Source: Apiospora phragmitis (lineage: Eukaryota; Ascomycota; Sordariomycetes; Amphisphaeriales; Apiosporaceae). From it: a stretch of 64,000 bases of DNA. Where the stretch lies: NCBI GenBank assembly GCA_038363925.1, contig JAQQWL010000002.1, forward strand, positions 2,666,001 through 2,730,000, in the 5' to 3' direction. The notes beneath the pieces are model-generated. The model had not been told where the DNA came from, did not search any database, and worked only from the letters and a program-made list of their open reading frames with translations. Below are positions 1 to 11,068 of the stretch, piece after piece (the stretch's first letter is position 1; the number at the start of each line of letters is the position of its first letter). A program made the translations under genes and the position numbers.

Positions 1-1889
1 AGAAGGACTGCAAATTGGTCTGAATCTTGAACAGGTCCTGTATCAACGGTTTACCGCGTCAATGCTGCACTCTCACCCCAATCTCAATATTGAGTGAGTG
101 CACATGTTTACAGTACGTACATACATACGCACCATGCACAATTTATGCAAGCTTATATAAGCCGCTGGCAGCCCCACGAACCCAGATCTAGATCACTTGG
201 CATTTAAAGTCAAAATTCATGAGGCCGGGGTGCCATCACGAGAAAGCTGCTTCAAGAAGTGCAACGTTGTAAATCTCCAAGTTAGTAAAATGAAAATGTA
301 ACTATTCTCGTCGTCAAATGCCACGTACAATTTGGCCAATGCGAATTATACCCTCACACAAACGATTAGAACAGCCAATAGTACTGAGGCTGGACCCTAG
401 ATGCATAGCTCTATATATGTTTTCTCCGGCCCTTGGCGATTGGAAACCGTTTATAGTCACCTAATTAGGTATTTGCAGCCGAGCCCAGACACCGGAGCTG
501 CTTTGATTTATAAGCCAGAGACCGTGACACTCTACGTGGACAAGAAAGGCGCTTTCTCGGAATGCAAGCGGTGAACACACAATTGTTGACATATGTGCGG
601 TCTTAGTAAGGGGATGCTGGAGAGAGATGCTACACTTAATCCATTTTTAGGCAATACGATGCGATGGAGAAGTCCCTGGTTTCGTGTATTGGCCAACATA
701 TGACCAGACCCCAGAATCCCGAATGGTGTGTCAGGGTTACGTATCTTGTATGTGTGACGCTGTAAATAGCGGGACAGATTACATGTAGATAGACGCAAGG
801 ATCTTTCTCGGTCTTCAATTGTCATCGTAGTCTCCTTCATATGCTTTTGTCTGCACACGAAAGGAAATGAAATGGATCAAGCTCTGTATGCAGCACAAGC
901 ACTGGCTGACGTCGTTCCTGATGATTTGAAATCAAACAGAATATCTGAGAATCAATGATGCAGGTCAAAAGACTCGGGCCAGGCTAAGGTACGTAGCTTG
1001 CCGTATCCAGCCGACGGGCCACTCCACCTCCAATCAATGGTGGGCAGTGGGCGCTGCGGTTAAGCAGCTCCGGTGGTGGGGATAGCGAGGGAGAGGGGCA
1101 CTTGGGGAGTGGCTGTCTTGACTTTTTCTTCCATCTTTCTCTTCTCGATGTCTCGTGCATCACTAAGTATGTTATACCATGGCATATTCGTGTTCGCAAT
1201 GTAATACTTCAAACGTGTGTGTGCGTGTCCAGATGAATATCAGGATCTACCTACCTATGTAGGCCTATGTAAGTTTTCGCAGGAAGCCTTGAGACCATGC
1301 GGGCGCACTTCTTACGCCCTACTCGGGAAGTACTTTGTAAATTAGGCCGCGAAAGCCAATCAGGGCTGTTGGTTGCCCGCCAGAACCCCACGCTTATGGG
1401 TGGTGCCACTGCGCCTTTTGTCCATGATTTGACTAATCCTTGATCAATGATGGAGTCGTTTTACGGGAGAACTTGACGGTATTCCCATTCCACGCAAGAG
1501 TGAGCACTAGACTTCCCTTCCTTCCCAGCTCCTCTATTTTACTCCATACCGCTACAACCCCATACTCGACTCTCGACAGCATTTCGAGAACTGAACCGCA
1601 AACATAACGACAACTGCTGCCGTTGGCTTAACTTGCTGCATACCTCAAACCTCTTCCGACTCACCAGCAGCCCGCTTTGTGTGAACTTCGGCTACCGCTC
1701 GCTCGCTTTTGTTTCTACCCACCTTTGGGCAGTCCACAAAAGCTGAGCCTCGCCCTTCGAACACATTTCTGGCCAGCACCGTCAAATCTGAGGAAAGGAG
1801 GGAAAATTGGCTCGTCGCAGAATTGCGCAGGATTGGATCACAAACGCAGTATAGGCGACTCCTTGTGTGGTCGCTGAGGACTGGCAAAA
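1..1889. other. Intergenic region upstream of the cys-3-like gene
   Basis: I see no protein-coding gene here: open frames are short, overlap on both strands and show no recognisable domain. The last 390 bases are pyrimidine-rich and lack an ATG that I could find before the start at 1890, so they fit a promoter and 5' untranslated leader. Near 110-130 there is a short run of tacatac repeats. No tRNA was recognised by eye. Confidence 0.6.
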
Positions 1890-3351
1890 ATGTCGCTTTA
1901 CCATGGAGGGAACGGGGGGCGCCGAAATCTCAACTTCTCGCAATACCTTAATAATCTGAACGAGGTCTCGACCCAGGAAGCATCTCCCGAAGAGCCCTTC
2001 GTCGACGATGATCTCTCCATGTTCGCGGGGGAATTTATCGATTGGAGTCACACAGCGCAGCCCGAGTTGCACGCGCCGGTAGAGGCCGAAGTCAGTGCTC
2101 AGAACACTGATGCCGCCGCCGCCACTGCGGCCCCGGCGGCCAACCTGGCCCTGGACTTCACCTCTCCTGTTGCCGGTAAGTTGTCGAGAAATTACATCAT
2201 ATCTTCTTAGCACTCATGCTGGGGGATATTGCATTTTGTTTCACGTCCTACATTCTTGGCTTTCCATTCGGCCATGATCATGATCGCATCACATCCCCGC
2301 ATCGGGTGATATGCGGTACGATGATGACCGGGGGGCTGCAAGCCTTGCATACCGTCAGCATCAATCGCCCGTCTGTTTCCAGCAGCAGGGCACGCATTTC
2401 TTATCATGGAAGACAGCCAATCTTGTCGGCTCTCTCCTTGTACCCGACGCTGCCTTGTTTTATTCTTTGTTTTTATTGCCTGGGATGATTGGCGGAGCCC
2501 CATTTTACATGCCCTTCTGAGCTGCATGGCAAGTGCCTCGCGGGCTTACATACACATTAGCCGAGCTATGGCGCAATCGACGCTATGGTACCATACCCCG
2601 TGATCTCGGGGTGCCTGGGGAAGAAGAGCTCAGTTCATCGCTGAAGCCCACCTTGGAATATCGCCATGGCGTTTACTGCTCAGGTTCTTGGGTTTATGAC
2701 CATCGAAACCTGCCCGAGCTTTGCCCGAGGTCTTCAAATGAATAGCCAAAACCTCATCGTCGTTGCGTTTCTTCGTTATCGGCCTCCACTGACATCATGC
2801 CTTTAGACGAATTTGATTTCAACTTTGCCCATTACCCCAATGCGCCTGTGTCATCATTCACAGAGGGCTTGAACCTGCAGCCGCTCCAGCCAAACTCGCA
2901 ACCGGTCTATCCGCCAGCGGCTACCCAGCAAAGTCCATATGGCATCCCATCCGAGGCAACAAACAAGCCAGCCCCCTCACACCCCGGCCGTTCTCGTGCT
3001 CGGCAGATGAGCCTCGAGGAGCAATCTCGAGTCGCTGCCGAAGAGGACAAGCGCCGCCGAAACACAGCTGCCAGCGCTCGTTTCCGAGTCAAGAAGAAGG
3101 CCCGTGAACAGGCTCTCGAGAAACGGGAAAAGGAGCTGGGTGACGAGGTTTCAGAGCTTAAGAAGCGAATCACGCACCTTGAGACCGAGAACAAGTGGCT
3201 GAAGAACCTGGTCATGGGCAAGCTGGACAGCAAAGACGGCACAGACAACACCAAGTTACGTGCCGCCCTTGAAGAAGTGGGTAAGGGCTCAGACACCGAG
3301 GAAAATGTTGAAAAGGAATCGAAGGCAGCAGAAGTCGAAGCTTCTAGTTGA
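1890..3351 (+). CDS. cys-3: bZIP transcription factor, CYS-3/MetR-like sulphur regulator
   Basis: Two exons, 1890-2175 and 2807-3351, give about 276 aa. The donor GTAAG at 2176 and the acceptor TTTAG ending at 2806 restore frame exactly (split Asp codon), with a CTGAC branch site 12 bases before the acceptor. The basic region lies at about residues 177-195 (RRRNTAASARFRVKKKAREQ) and is followed by a leucine zipper with heptad leucines near 206, 213, 220 and 227. This basic region is typical of fungal CYS-3/MetR proteins, which activate sulphate-assimilation and sulphur-scavenging genes in the nucleus. The N-terminus is acidic and Pro/Ala-rich, as in an activation region. The 631-base intron is long for a fungus; retaining it would stop translation soon after residue 95. 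The start has an A at -3. The family is secure, orthology to cys-3 is likely, and the exact sulphur role is inferred. Confidence 0.88.
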
Positions 3352-4072
3352 TGCATGAGTTTGGGTATTGGAACATGATGACCGAAATGCGAGAGGCGTT
3401 GATAGGGGGGGATCTTGGATTTATAGGAACTATGTAGCCTGGTGACATTTGCGGCGTGTTTTGTTTGTGTTATATGTGCTTAGTAGGACAAGAAATCCGA
3501 CTTTCGCTAGCATAAGATGGAAACATGATAGGTTCACCTGGATGGGGTATATGAACCGATGGGTATTGCTACGATAGGTTTTTTTTCCCCACTGAAGCAC
3601 AACTTCGCTATCGTCGCTGTGCCCCCTGAGTGAATAACTAAGTACACATCCTAACCGGCAGTTTTCCGACTAGGTAACCTTAGTCAGGTCTAATAAGGGG
3701 GAAGGGGCTATAGCCAATGGCATTACCATTGACATTGCGGCTTACATGTCTACATCTGTTCGCATGGGAGTGCAATATCGCATGCTCGAGCCTTAATCCC
3801 AGCCAGTCGGCAAATATGAACCTCGGTTGTGCGCACTCACCATATCATCGAACAAACATTGAGGGGAGGGAGGTCGAAACACAAAACCCTACTCGAAATC
3901 TATTACTTCTATTTATTCAATGAACAGAAGACGGGTAGGAAAACGAACGCTTTGAAATTTTAGAACTACATACAGGCCCCAAGGGGGCCTTGATATTTAT
4001 TTAGGGACCGAGTCACAACGGCACCTCGGTAGTCAGTCCCCATTTCCCAAGAACCTTGCCAACCCCTCCTTC
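3352..4072. other. Convergent intergenic region
   Basis: This 0.7-kb stretch separates the 3' ends of the cys-3-like gene and the minus-strand gene that follows, so it should hold both 3' untranslated regions. I see no further gene. Confidence 0.6.
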
Positions 4073-4579
4073 TTACTGCTTTCCGGCCTCCTCCTCCTTG
4101 CCCTCTGCATTGCCAGGAGACTTTCCTTCCTCCCGCAATTTCTTCAACCGCAGCTGGTTCCGCTTGCCGATGATCCGCAGCGTGTTCTCCCGCTCGAGCT
4201 CGCTCATCTCGGCCCAGTTGCCGATCCGGCTCATGGTGCCGTCCTGGTGCACCACCAGGGGGCCCATGTGGTCGAGCTTGAGGCCCTCGCCGCCGACTTC
4301 CAGTTGGCGGGCGGCGGATCCGTCCTGAGGCGGCTCCGGGAGGGGGAGCGGCTGATGGTTGGAGGGAGCTGTTTGCTCTGTGGTGGTGGTGGTGGATGCG
4401 GTGTCCTGGTTGGGTGGTGTTGTGGTGGATGAAGTAGAGGAAGACATTGTTCTTATCCTGGTCTGTGGTGATGATGCCAAGAATGCAGACGGTATCCTGG
4501 AGGGTATTTGGGGGTGGTGCAGCCTTCTCGTGGCAGATGTTCTCAGGCAGATGTTGTAAGGTAGTCGTAGATATCTCAT
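4073..4579 (-). CDS. Conserved small fungal protein, probably mitochondrial
   Basis: A single exon encodes 168 aa. The first 30 or so residues are rich in Arg, Leu and Ser with no acidic residue, which looks like a mitochondrial presequence. A Ser/Thr-rich linker (about 46-75) follows, then the conserved part at about residues 95-150, where KLDHMGPLVVHQDGT and SRIGNWAEM stand out, then ENTLRIIGKRNQLRL. I recognise this as a module conserved across filamentous fungi but can name no function. The C-terminus is charged (Lys/Glu-rich). A second ATG at residue 45 (MSSSTSS) would remove the presequence and is a possible alternative start. It is convergent with the cys-3-like gene and in the same orientation as the nitrilase, with no sign of a shared role. 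Confidence 0.78.
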   Translation of the reverse strand: MRYLRLPYNICLRTSATRRLHHPQIPSRIPSAFLASSPQTRIRTMSSSTSSTTTPPNQDTASTTTTTEQTAPSNHQPLPLPEPPQDGSAARQLEVGGEGLKLDHMGPLVVHQDGTMSRIGNWAEMSELERENTLRIIGKRNQLRLKKLREEGKSPGNAEGKEEEAGKQ

Positions 4580-5065
4580 GCCTGCCTTTGTCTACTGAGC
4601 AACAACAGTTGATGAAAAGACGATGGTTGTTGTAAGTATCACTGGTGAATATTCTACGCTGATTCTTATTGCATATAAGTGGTTTAGGGGTTCTAGAATC
4701 CTCTGGTTGGGTTGGTATAAGACCCGTCTCGGCTTGCTAGTTATTAGCATGGGAGTATTTTCTGATTGGGCACGGAAACTACTAGAACGGTGTGGCCCTA
4801 GCCACACATTTATCACAGCCACTACCTAACCATACTGGCTTCGCATTAGCCACGATGCGATGCTTCTCTCTTAGTTGGTGATGGGAACAACAGAGGCTAG
4901 ATAAAATATAGACCAATTCATTTCTCACAAATATGTTCTCAATTTAGTATTTACATTGTGTCGAATTTCCAATTTCAGGAATTGATCATGCATCGTAATC
5001 AAAACATTTCACATATCTCATCAGACATCCTCTCATCGTCAGCAAGCGAAGGACTTCGAAGTGGC
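4580..5065. other. Short intergenic spacer
   Basis: This lies between the 5' end of the small conserved gene and the stop codon of the nitrilase. It should contain the promoter of the former and the 3' untranslated region of the latter. It includes an AT-rich stretch near 4900-4990. No gene is seen. Confidence 0.55.
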
Positions 5066-7350
5066 TCAGTATGGCAAGGGATCAAGATCGATTCCTTCGA
5101 CGGAGAATTTGAAAGAGTCGTTTCTGGCAAGGATGATTGTATTAGTAAACCGTTTGTAATACGAAGGGGGGGGAGAGAGATCAAACGGTGAATATTATCG
5201 GGATTGATGAAAGAGAACGACAAGAGTCTCACCTTGAGTAACTGCCAGCAGCGTCGAGATCCAAACGCCCCCTGATGCAGTCTTCGAAATCGACATCGGC
5301 GTAGATGATGCCCTGATCGTCCTCCCACTGGGGCCCAGCAATCACATCACCCATGGGCGAGACAATGCTTGAGCCGCCACGCGAAAGGAAGTTGTCAGCA
5401 GACGCAGCCGTCGTCGATTTCCCTGTCGTCGTCGTGGTACCGCCAATCTGCTGCTGCTGCTGCTGTTTCTGCTTCTGCCCATCGTCCACGACCGAGACGT
5501 CAACCCCCTCATCTTCCTCCGCCACGACATCAGCAGCAGCGGAAGCGTTCTTTTCCTTTCCCTCGCAAGGGAGCACGATCTCGTTGCCGTCCGCGTCAAA
5601 GATCGACCTTCTTCTCTCCTTCCTCGCTCTAGACGGCGAGGAGGAGCTAGAGGCAGCCCGAGGAAGAGCGATCTCGAATCCCTCTTCGGTGAGACACGAG
5701 TTCCGTCTCTTGGTGGTACTGCCATGGTGGGCCTGAGATGGAGAAGCAACTCGAGGGGTTGCTGCTGCGTTCGCTGTTGCTGAGCTGCCACTCTGTTCGT
5801 TCTGGCTGTTGCTACTACTGCGCACGCACATGTTGGAGCTGACGACGAAGCAGCGGCCCTCGAGCGCGATGGTACGCATCAGCCCGAGCCAGGCGTCGCG
5901 GCCGTCTGCCGTCGGCGCCAGATACAGATTGATGTTCTGCTGGTACAGGGACTGGCGGAGCAGCGGCATGTAGTTCTCCCAGCAGATGGCCGCCGCCAGG
6001 TTGATGCGCACGCCGCGAATAGTCGTCGTCACGGCCTTCAGAGTAGCCGGGGACCCCTGGGCCCAGATCAGGCGTTCAGTCCCAGTCTATATATGTTGTT
6101 CGGTTTATCAGCGTCGCGTCGCGTTGAACCCTTGTTTTCAAGAGCAAATTCAACGGCCCATATAAGTAGGATTGATGGGATCCGTGGATGGTAGGCAATA
6201 CTGCCGAATCCTAGCGTAGAGAAGTTCTAGGTACCACACTCGTGGAGTTGACACTCAGAGGTCCCTTCAGTATGACAGAATTTCCGAACACGGTTCAGAA
6301 ATTCTGAACATCGTAGTAATCATGTGTTCTTCGTTGAGCAATATTCGAGATTCAATCTCAAAAGCTCCAATATGGGGGGACGAAATTAGGTGAAGCATGA
6401 ATTTTTATCACTTGGGGGTATTATTCTTGTTCCAGCAGCTGTAGTGTGGCTCAACGAGGACTTGGTCATGGCTGGAAAACCCAAAGAGCTCCTCCTAGGG
6501 GGTCCTATGGGATCTCCCACGGTTGTATATCAGGGGCACGAGACACCAGAGATCGTATGTGCCCTACTTTAGGTACAAGTGACCCATACTTAGGAGATGA
6601 GTGGGCCGTGGAAAGGAGCTTCGAACAGAAGGGTCGACGTCGTCCTTGGAACAAAGGTCGCCAAGTGGTGATCCCATGCTTGACGAGGGGGCCTGGCATC
6701 GTGGCTGCCGTCCACTTTAAAAAAGCAAAGTTCCCTGGGAAAAGGAGTAGCAGTAACAGGAAAGATGAGTGACTTACTGGCTGGACTTTGCGCCGCTTCC
6801 CAATCATTCCTTGGCTCGGCGAAACGTAAACGACAGAGCAGTACAACGAACCGCCGGCCCTTTCGACGAGACCGACGACGATGAAGACGCCCATCTCCCG
6901 CGCGATACGTTCGAGCTCTTCGCGGGTCCCGTCGCCCCGCCGTTGCCTGGTACTAGCGGCGGCCGCCTTCTTCGTGTCACCATCCTGAGCAGCCGCCGCA
7001 TCGTCACCTGCGGTCACTTCTGCCTGGTTTAAACCAGGCAGCTGCCTCTTGGCCCAGGCGTCGCCGGCGCCGGCACCGTTGCCCACGGTGTCGCCCAGGT
7101 CCACGGCGGCCTGGAAGTAGTGCAGGAACTCGTCGCGGCCCGCGTCGGAGCGCGCGCCGACGCGGCAGCCGAAGTCGGAGCCCCGCGGGTAGCCACCGAG
7201 GTAGGCCTCCGGGAGGAGGAGCAGGTCGGCCTGGGCGGCGACGGCGCGCGCGGCGATCTGCTGGAGCTGGGCGAGGGTTTCCCGGGTGGTGGCCTGGGTC
7301 GCCGGCGAGGCCGTGGCCAGGCGGATTGTTCCTTTCGCTGGTGCACCCAT
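5066..7350 (-). CDS. Nitrilase (carbon-nitrogen hydrolase superfamily) with a long low-complexity insert
   Basis: Three exons (7350-6778, 6086-5233, 5123-5066) encode about 494 aa. Splice sites are GTAAGT/TAG (691-base intron) and GTGAGA/CAG (109 bases), and both restore frame. The Glu-Lys-Cys catalytic triad is visible: Glu48 in LLLLPEAYLGG, Lys188 in GKRRKVQP and Cys226 in AAAICWENY. The C-terminal blocks GGSSIVSP, GPQWEDDQGIIYADVDFE and RLDLDAAGSYSR, and the ending DLDPLPY, are those of fungal nitrilases, which hydrolyse organic nitriles to carboxylic acids and ammonia. Usual length is about 320-360 aa. The excess is an insert at about 281-423, rich in Ser, Arg, Gln and acidic residues with a poly-Gln run, plus a smaller one near 90-140. 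The substrate cannot be read from sequence; cyanide hydratase is a related alternative. Confidence 0.9.
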
Positions 7351-8321
7351 CTTTTCTTCTTCCGTTTATGTGAGGCGATGTCTTCTTTAGGGACAGGTAC
7401 TGATACCAGTAGTAGTAGTAAATGTTAACTCAGGTTGTGGTTTAGGTGGTTATATGTTGAGGGGGGGGTGAGGGGCTATCCTCGATTTAAGCAGATCATG
7501 TAAGTGTGTAAACCTTAGTAATGATGTATGTGTGCACTTTGCATGCATACGACCGAATACCACCCCACTGCTACTGGCTGGTTTCATGGACTGACTTGGC
7601 TACTACTTCTCCTTCTCACTGACTGAGGCGTAATCACGAATAGCGATATCAATATTGTTCCAGTTACTCTCACTAGATTAATGTTTAAATACTCAGGGTC
7701 GGCTATATATTCTCAACTATGATACCCTATGAACCCCTCACGACTTGGAAACATTCGGTTCATACATGGACCGCTATAGCCTTGATTTCGGCTTGCTAAT
7801 GCTTGCTAATGTATCCTTTCGTAGGTTACCGCGAGAGTTGTATGAAAGTAAATCGCTTGAGACCCTGCATGACGTAGAACTCAAGTATGTCGAAAAGCTC
7901 CGCTTGGGCTGTTGGCTATAGTGATGATATTGACATCTCAGTAACACCTTGTCATATGACTTGCTTATTGATGGTACTCCGACACAATCTCATGGTATGC
8001 TGTGGTTCGCAAGGCGCTGCCATAGTGGCAGAAGCCTCCATAATCATTCTTGCTTTGAATCCAATGTTCAGGTATCTTGTTGTTTATCGTGACTCTCGAG
8101 TTCCCTTGGTGGTCCCTTTACCCCGTGCCCAAATCCCAGCGCTATTTCTGATCTCAGAAGAATTTACCTGTTTATCCCCCTTGCTGACCACCCCAACTCC
8201 ATGAAGCGTGTTCCAAGAAACTCTGCTTGGAACCGCGAGTTTAAACTTTCCATGCAGCCGTAGAGCCCTGTCTCCACGTGCTGATACGAGACTGTTTATA
8301 TGCATTCTTCCGGCATTGCCG
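7351..8321. other. Nitrilase promoter side and 3' region of the next gene
   Basis: About 0.97 kb between two minus-strand genes, holding the upstream region of the nitrilase and the 3' untranslated region of the Ser-rich gene. An ATG-initiated open frame at 7887-8204 (+) has no domain and an atypical composition, so I do not call it. No other gene is seen. Confidence 0.5.
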
Positions 8322-9654
8322 CTATTTCTCCTGGCCTTCAGCGCGATCCGCCGAGATGGCGCCCTCGGCCTTCTCATCTACTTGGTCCCCTTCAGACACT
8401 TCAAGAGGGCTGGCAAGGGGACTAGCGACCCCGCCAACACTTCCACTGATGCTGTCTGCTCGGCCATGTCCGAGGAGGCCACTCCGTACGCTGGTGGCAT
8501 CGCCGGCTATACTCTGTTTGGCGTAGTAACTGTTCCTCTCGCTCGGCAACGTAGGCACGACGCCCGTGGTGGAGTAGATGCTGGTCCGTTCATTGTTGGC
8601 AATTCGTGAGGTTGTCTGATGCAGACGAGGTGTGGTTGGGATGCCGCTGCCATCCACATTGGCACTTAGCACACTCAGTGGCAGGCTTTCTCTAGATCCT
8701 CCCCACAAAGAGGATGGGGCAAGAGCGCGCACCGAGGCGTCTGTATCAAAAGACCGGCGTCGATGCCGGTTGCTGGACGAAGCCAGTGTAAGGATGGACG
8801 CATTGTCAGTCAAGAGATTGTTTGCAGTCGCCATATTATAGGTTGTAGGGTGCCCCCCAGTGCTGTGCTGGGCCTGGGCCTGGGCCATGTGAGGAGGTAT
8901 TGCCGAAGCGGGGGAGGCCGTGGGGAAAGGCTGGGTATATTGAACTGCCTGCAAATGGTTGCCGTTTTGGTTTACAGCCTGCGCATTGTTCGCGTTGCCG
9001 TTGGCGGCCATGGATTGAATAGTCGTCAAAGTGGTCGTCAATGAGCGTACAGAGGGCGCGGGTGACGAAAATGTACTGTCTCCCCCTTCTCGAGTCTAAC
9101 CCACCATTCGCGGTTCGGCTAGTTCCTGCGACTGACGAGGCCATGTGCGAGGGGGCATTGATTGACAATGTAGCATCGTGTTCAGTCGAGACTGTAGGAG
9201 CGGTGGATCGCGGAGGTGCAATGCCTTCCATCGAGGAATGAAGCGATTCCCGGCTACGCGAGACCACCGACGTCACGCCAGTGTCATTTGTCGTGAGTGA
9301 GGGATGGCTATGGTCTTCTGATGCTCCCACATGCCCCGATTGCGGGTAGGGATTGTTCAGTTTCGGTCCTCGCTTCTTGGAGGCTTTGTGGTTCCCATCT
9401 CTTTTGGACTGGCCGTGGCGGCTGCCCCCCTCGGCTGACGAAGAGCCATTCTTGAAGTTGGCGAGTTTTTTCACCCAGTTCGAAAAGGGCCGGCGACGGC
9501 CTGTTCGTTCCTGTCCATCTGGTAGAGCGTTAGAGCTGGGAGTATGAGGATAGGCAGCATGCGGTGAAGTAGAGGTTGCGTAGATGGAGTCGTGCGCTAG
9601 TACATAAAGCGGGCACTTACCAGCAGCGCGAGTCGGAGATTCCGTCATGGCCAT
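8322..9654 (-). CDS. Ser-rich fungal protein of unknown function, interrupted by a 1-base frameshift
   Basis: Reading from 9654, the protein starts MAMTESPTRAAGKCPLY, passes a short basic stretch (RRPFSNWVKKLANFKN) and a Lys-rich segment, then a Ser/Thr-rich tail containing TATANNLLTDNASI-like and SFDTDASVRALAPSS blocks and RSGLLGHGRADSISGS. These tail blocks belong to a fungal family that databases often label 'Ca2+-modulated nonselective cation channel polycystin'. I recall that label from memory and consider it doubtful, because no transmembrane segment is visible. Near 9082-9086 the conserved reading jumps frame at a five-base C run on the plus strand (G run in the gene). Removing one base would join the two halves into about 443 aa. 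No splice sites explain the jump. A minus-strand open frame upstream (10130-9645) could be a longer N-terminus but is unsupported. Confidence 0.7.
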
Positions 9655-11068
9655 TTAAGCAGCGTTTCGTGCGATAGATCTGCGCTCCAGGCGATTAATA
9701 CCAAGTCGCGATGGTAGAGCGTTGTCAGGCAGCTGAGAAATGGAAATGATAGCAGGAAGTGTTCCTGTCTCGAAACCAGGGCCAGGAACCGGGGGAGGTA
9801 ATCAGGCACTGGCGGCACAGCCACTGGGGCTCCAGCAGACGAAGAGGCAGAGATGGATCTTTTGACTTTCTTGGGCTTCGCGCGACAGAAACCTTGAGAA
9901 TCGTTCTTGGTGCCTGAGCTCGGATGACGTGTGATTGTGATACCGACGTACCAGGTGGTGTCGAATGAGCCGGGCTCTTGTTGCAAGGTCCAATGGGTGC
10001 AGCACCGTCGATCGCATAGGTAGGTGGCAGGTGCTGATGAGGTAGGTATGTAGTCGTAGTCGTAGTTCGTCAGGAATTGAGGACGGATGGACTTGTTCTG
10101 ATGTGGTCGAGCGGCTAACGGGTGGTCCAATGAAAGGTTGGGATGAAGGAAGTTCGGTTTCCTTGTGCATCAGGTACCCGAAGTTGGGTGGTCAGGGTGG
10201 TCAGTTTTCTGGTCTGTCGATTTGATGGTGAGAATCGCATCGAGACCCAATCTGCCAATCGTATTGTCGATGGACGAACGACCTAGAAGGCCTCTGGTGA
10301 TCCAGTCTCGGGGGCTCGGGGCCCTTGAGAATGTGGATTTTAGGCCTGCGGTAACCGGCCGCATGGCACCCTGATTAGCACCTACATAGCGATACGAATA
10401 CAGGGAGCCAGAAGGGGCGAGGGGGCAGAAGGGGCAGGAGTGGCTGTTATTTTCGCGGAGTCACAGGCCTATCCATCCAGTGGCACCCACAGGGGTGACA
10501 GGCGGGCTGACTAACAGCAAATGAGGCAATGGGGCAGCGCAGAACCCCAAACCGCCCCATTCCGAGAACCCATCAATCACTGCACTGGCCAGGCTCGGGC
10601 CTAAGATTCAGGTCTAGGCCCCCCCCATAGCCTAGACTCTGAAAGGAATTGCATTCGTCATACATAGTCATAGCTCGAGCATCCCATCCTGCCTGTCCAT
10701 AAGATAGTCCAGGCTCTGAAGTCCGGATGGCATCGCCAAATTACCACGGCCTACCTTATCAATAGGCACGTGATTGCCCGAAGCTCTCACCAACACCAAC
10801 ATAGGCTTCGCGTCGGCCTATTCCTTTTGGTCCCGTTTCCCGGAGTTTAACGGGTGCTCTTCTCACATTATTGCAGATGCTTGTGGCTTGATCCTTGGCT
10901 TGATCAAGATATCTAGATACGTACATCCACATATCTACCCGGGTGACGCACATGTCGTCAAGGCTGATCTGCATGCGCACCACCTATTGAGCTGAGCTCT
11001 GCTCAGACCTCCCACAAGCTATTTGGGCATCGCAAGATGGGGCTCGGAATTCCAATCTGTTCCTCGAC
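9655..11068. promoter_or_regulatory. Divergent promoter region
   Basis: The Ser-rich gene (-) and MLH3 (+) point away from each other across 1.4 kb, so both promoters should lie here. Several open frames cross the region on both strands without any recognisable domain. No defined regulatory motif can be assigned by eye. Confidence 0.45.

Noticed and set aside
532..858. Minus-strand open frame of 108 codons
   Set aside because: No domain, overlapping frames on the same strand, composition not coding-like; no upstream or downstream exon partner.
7887..8204. Plus-strand open frame of 105 codons
   Set aside because: Hydrophobic stretches but no family resemblance, and it lies in the promoter/3' region between two minus-strand genes.
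9645..10170. Possible N-terminal extension of the Ser-rich gene
   Set aside because: Open in two frames but no splice pair links it to the conserved start, and no conserved segment is recognised.
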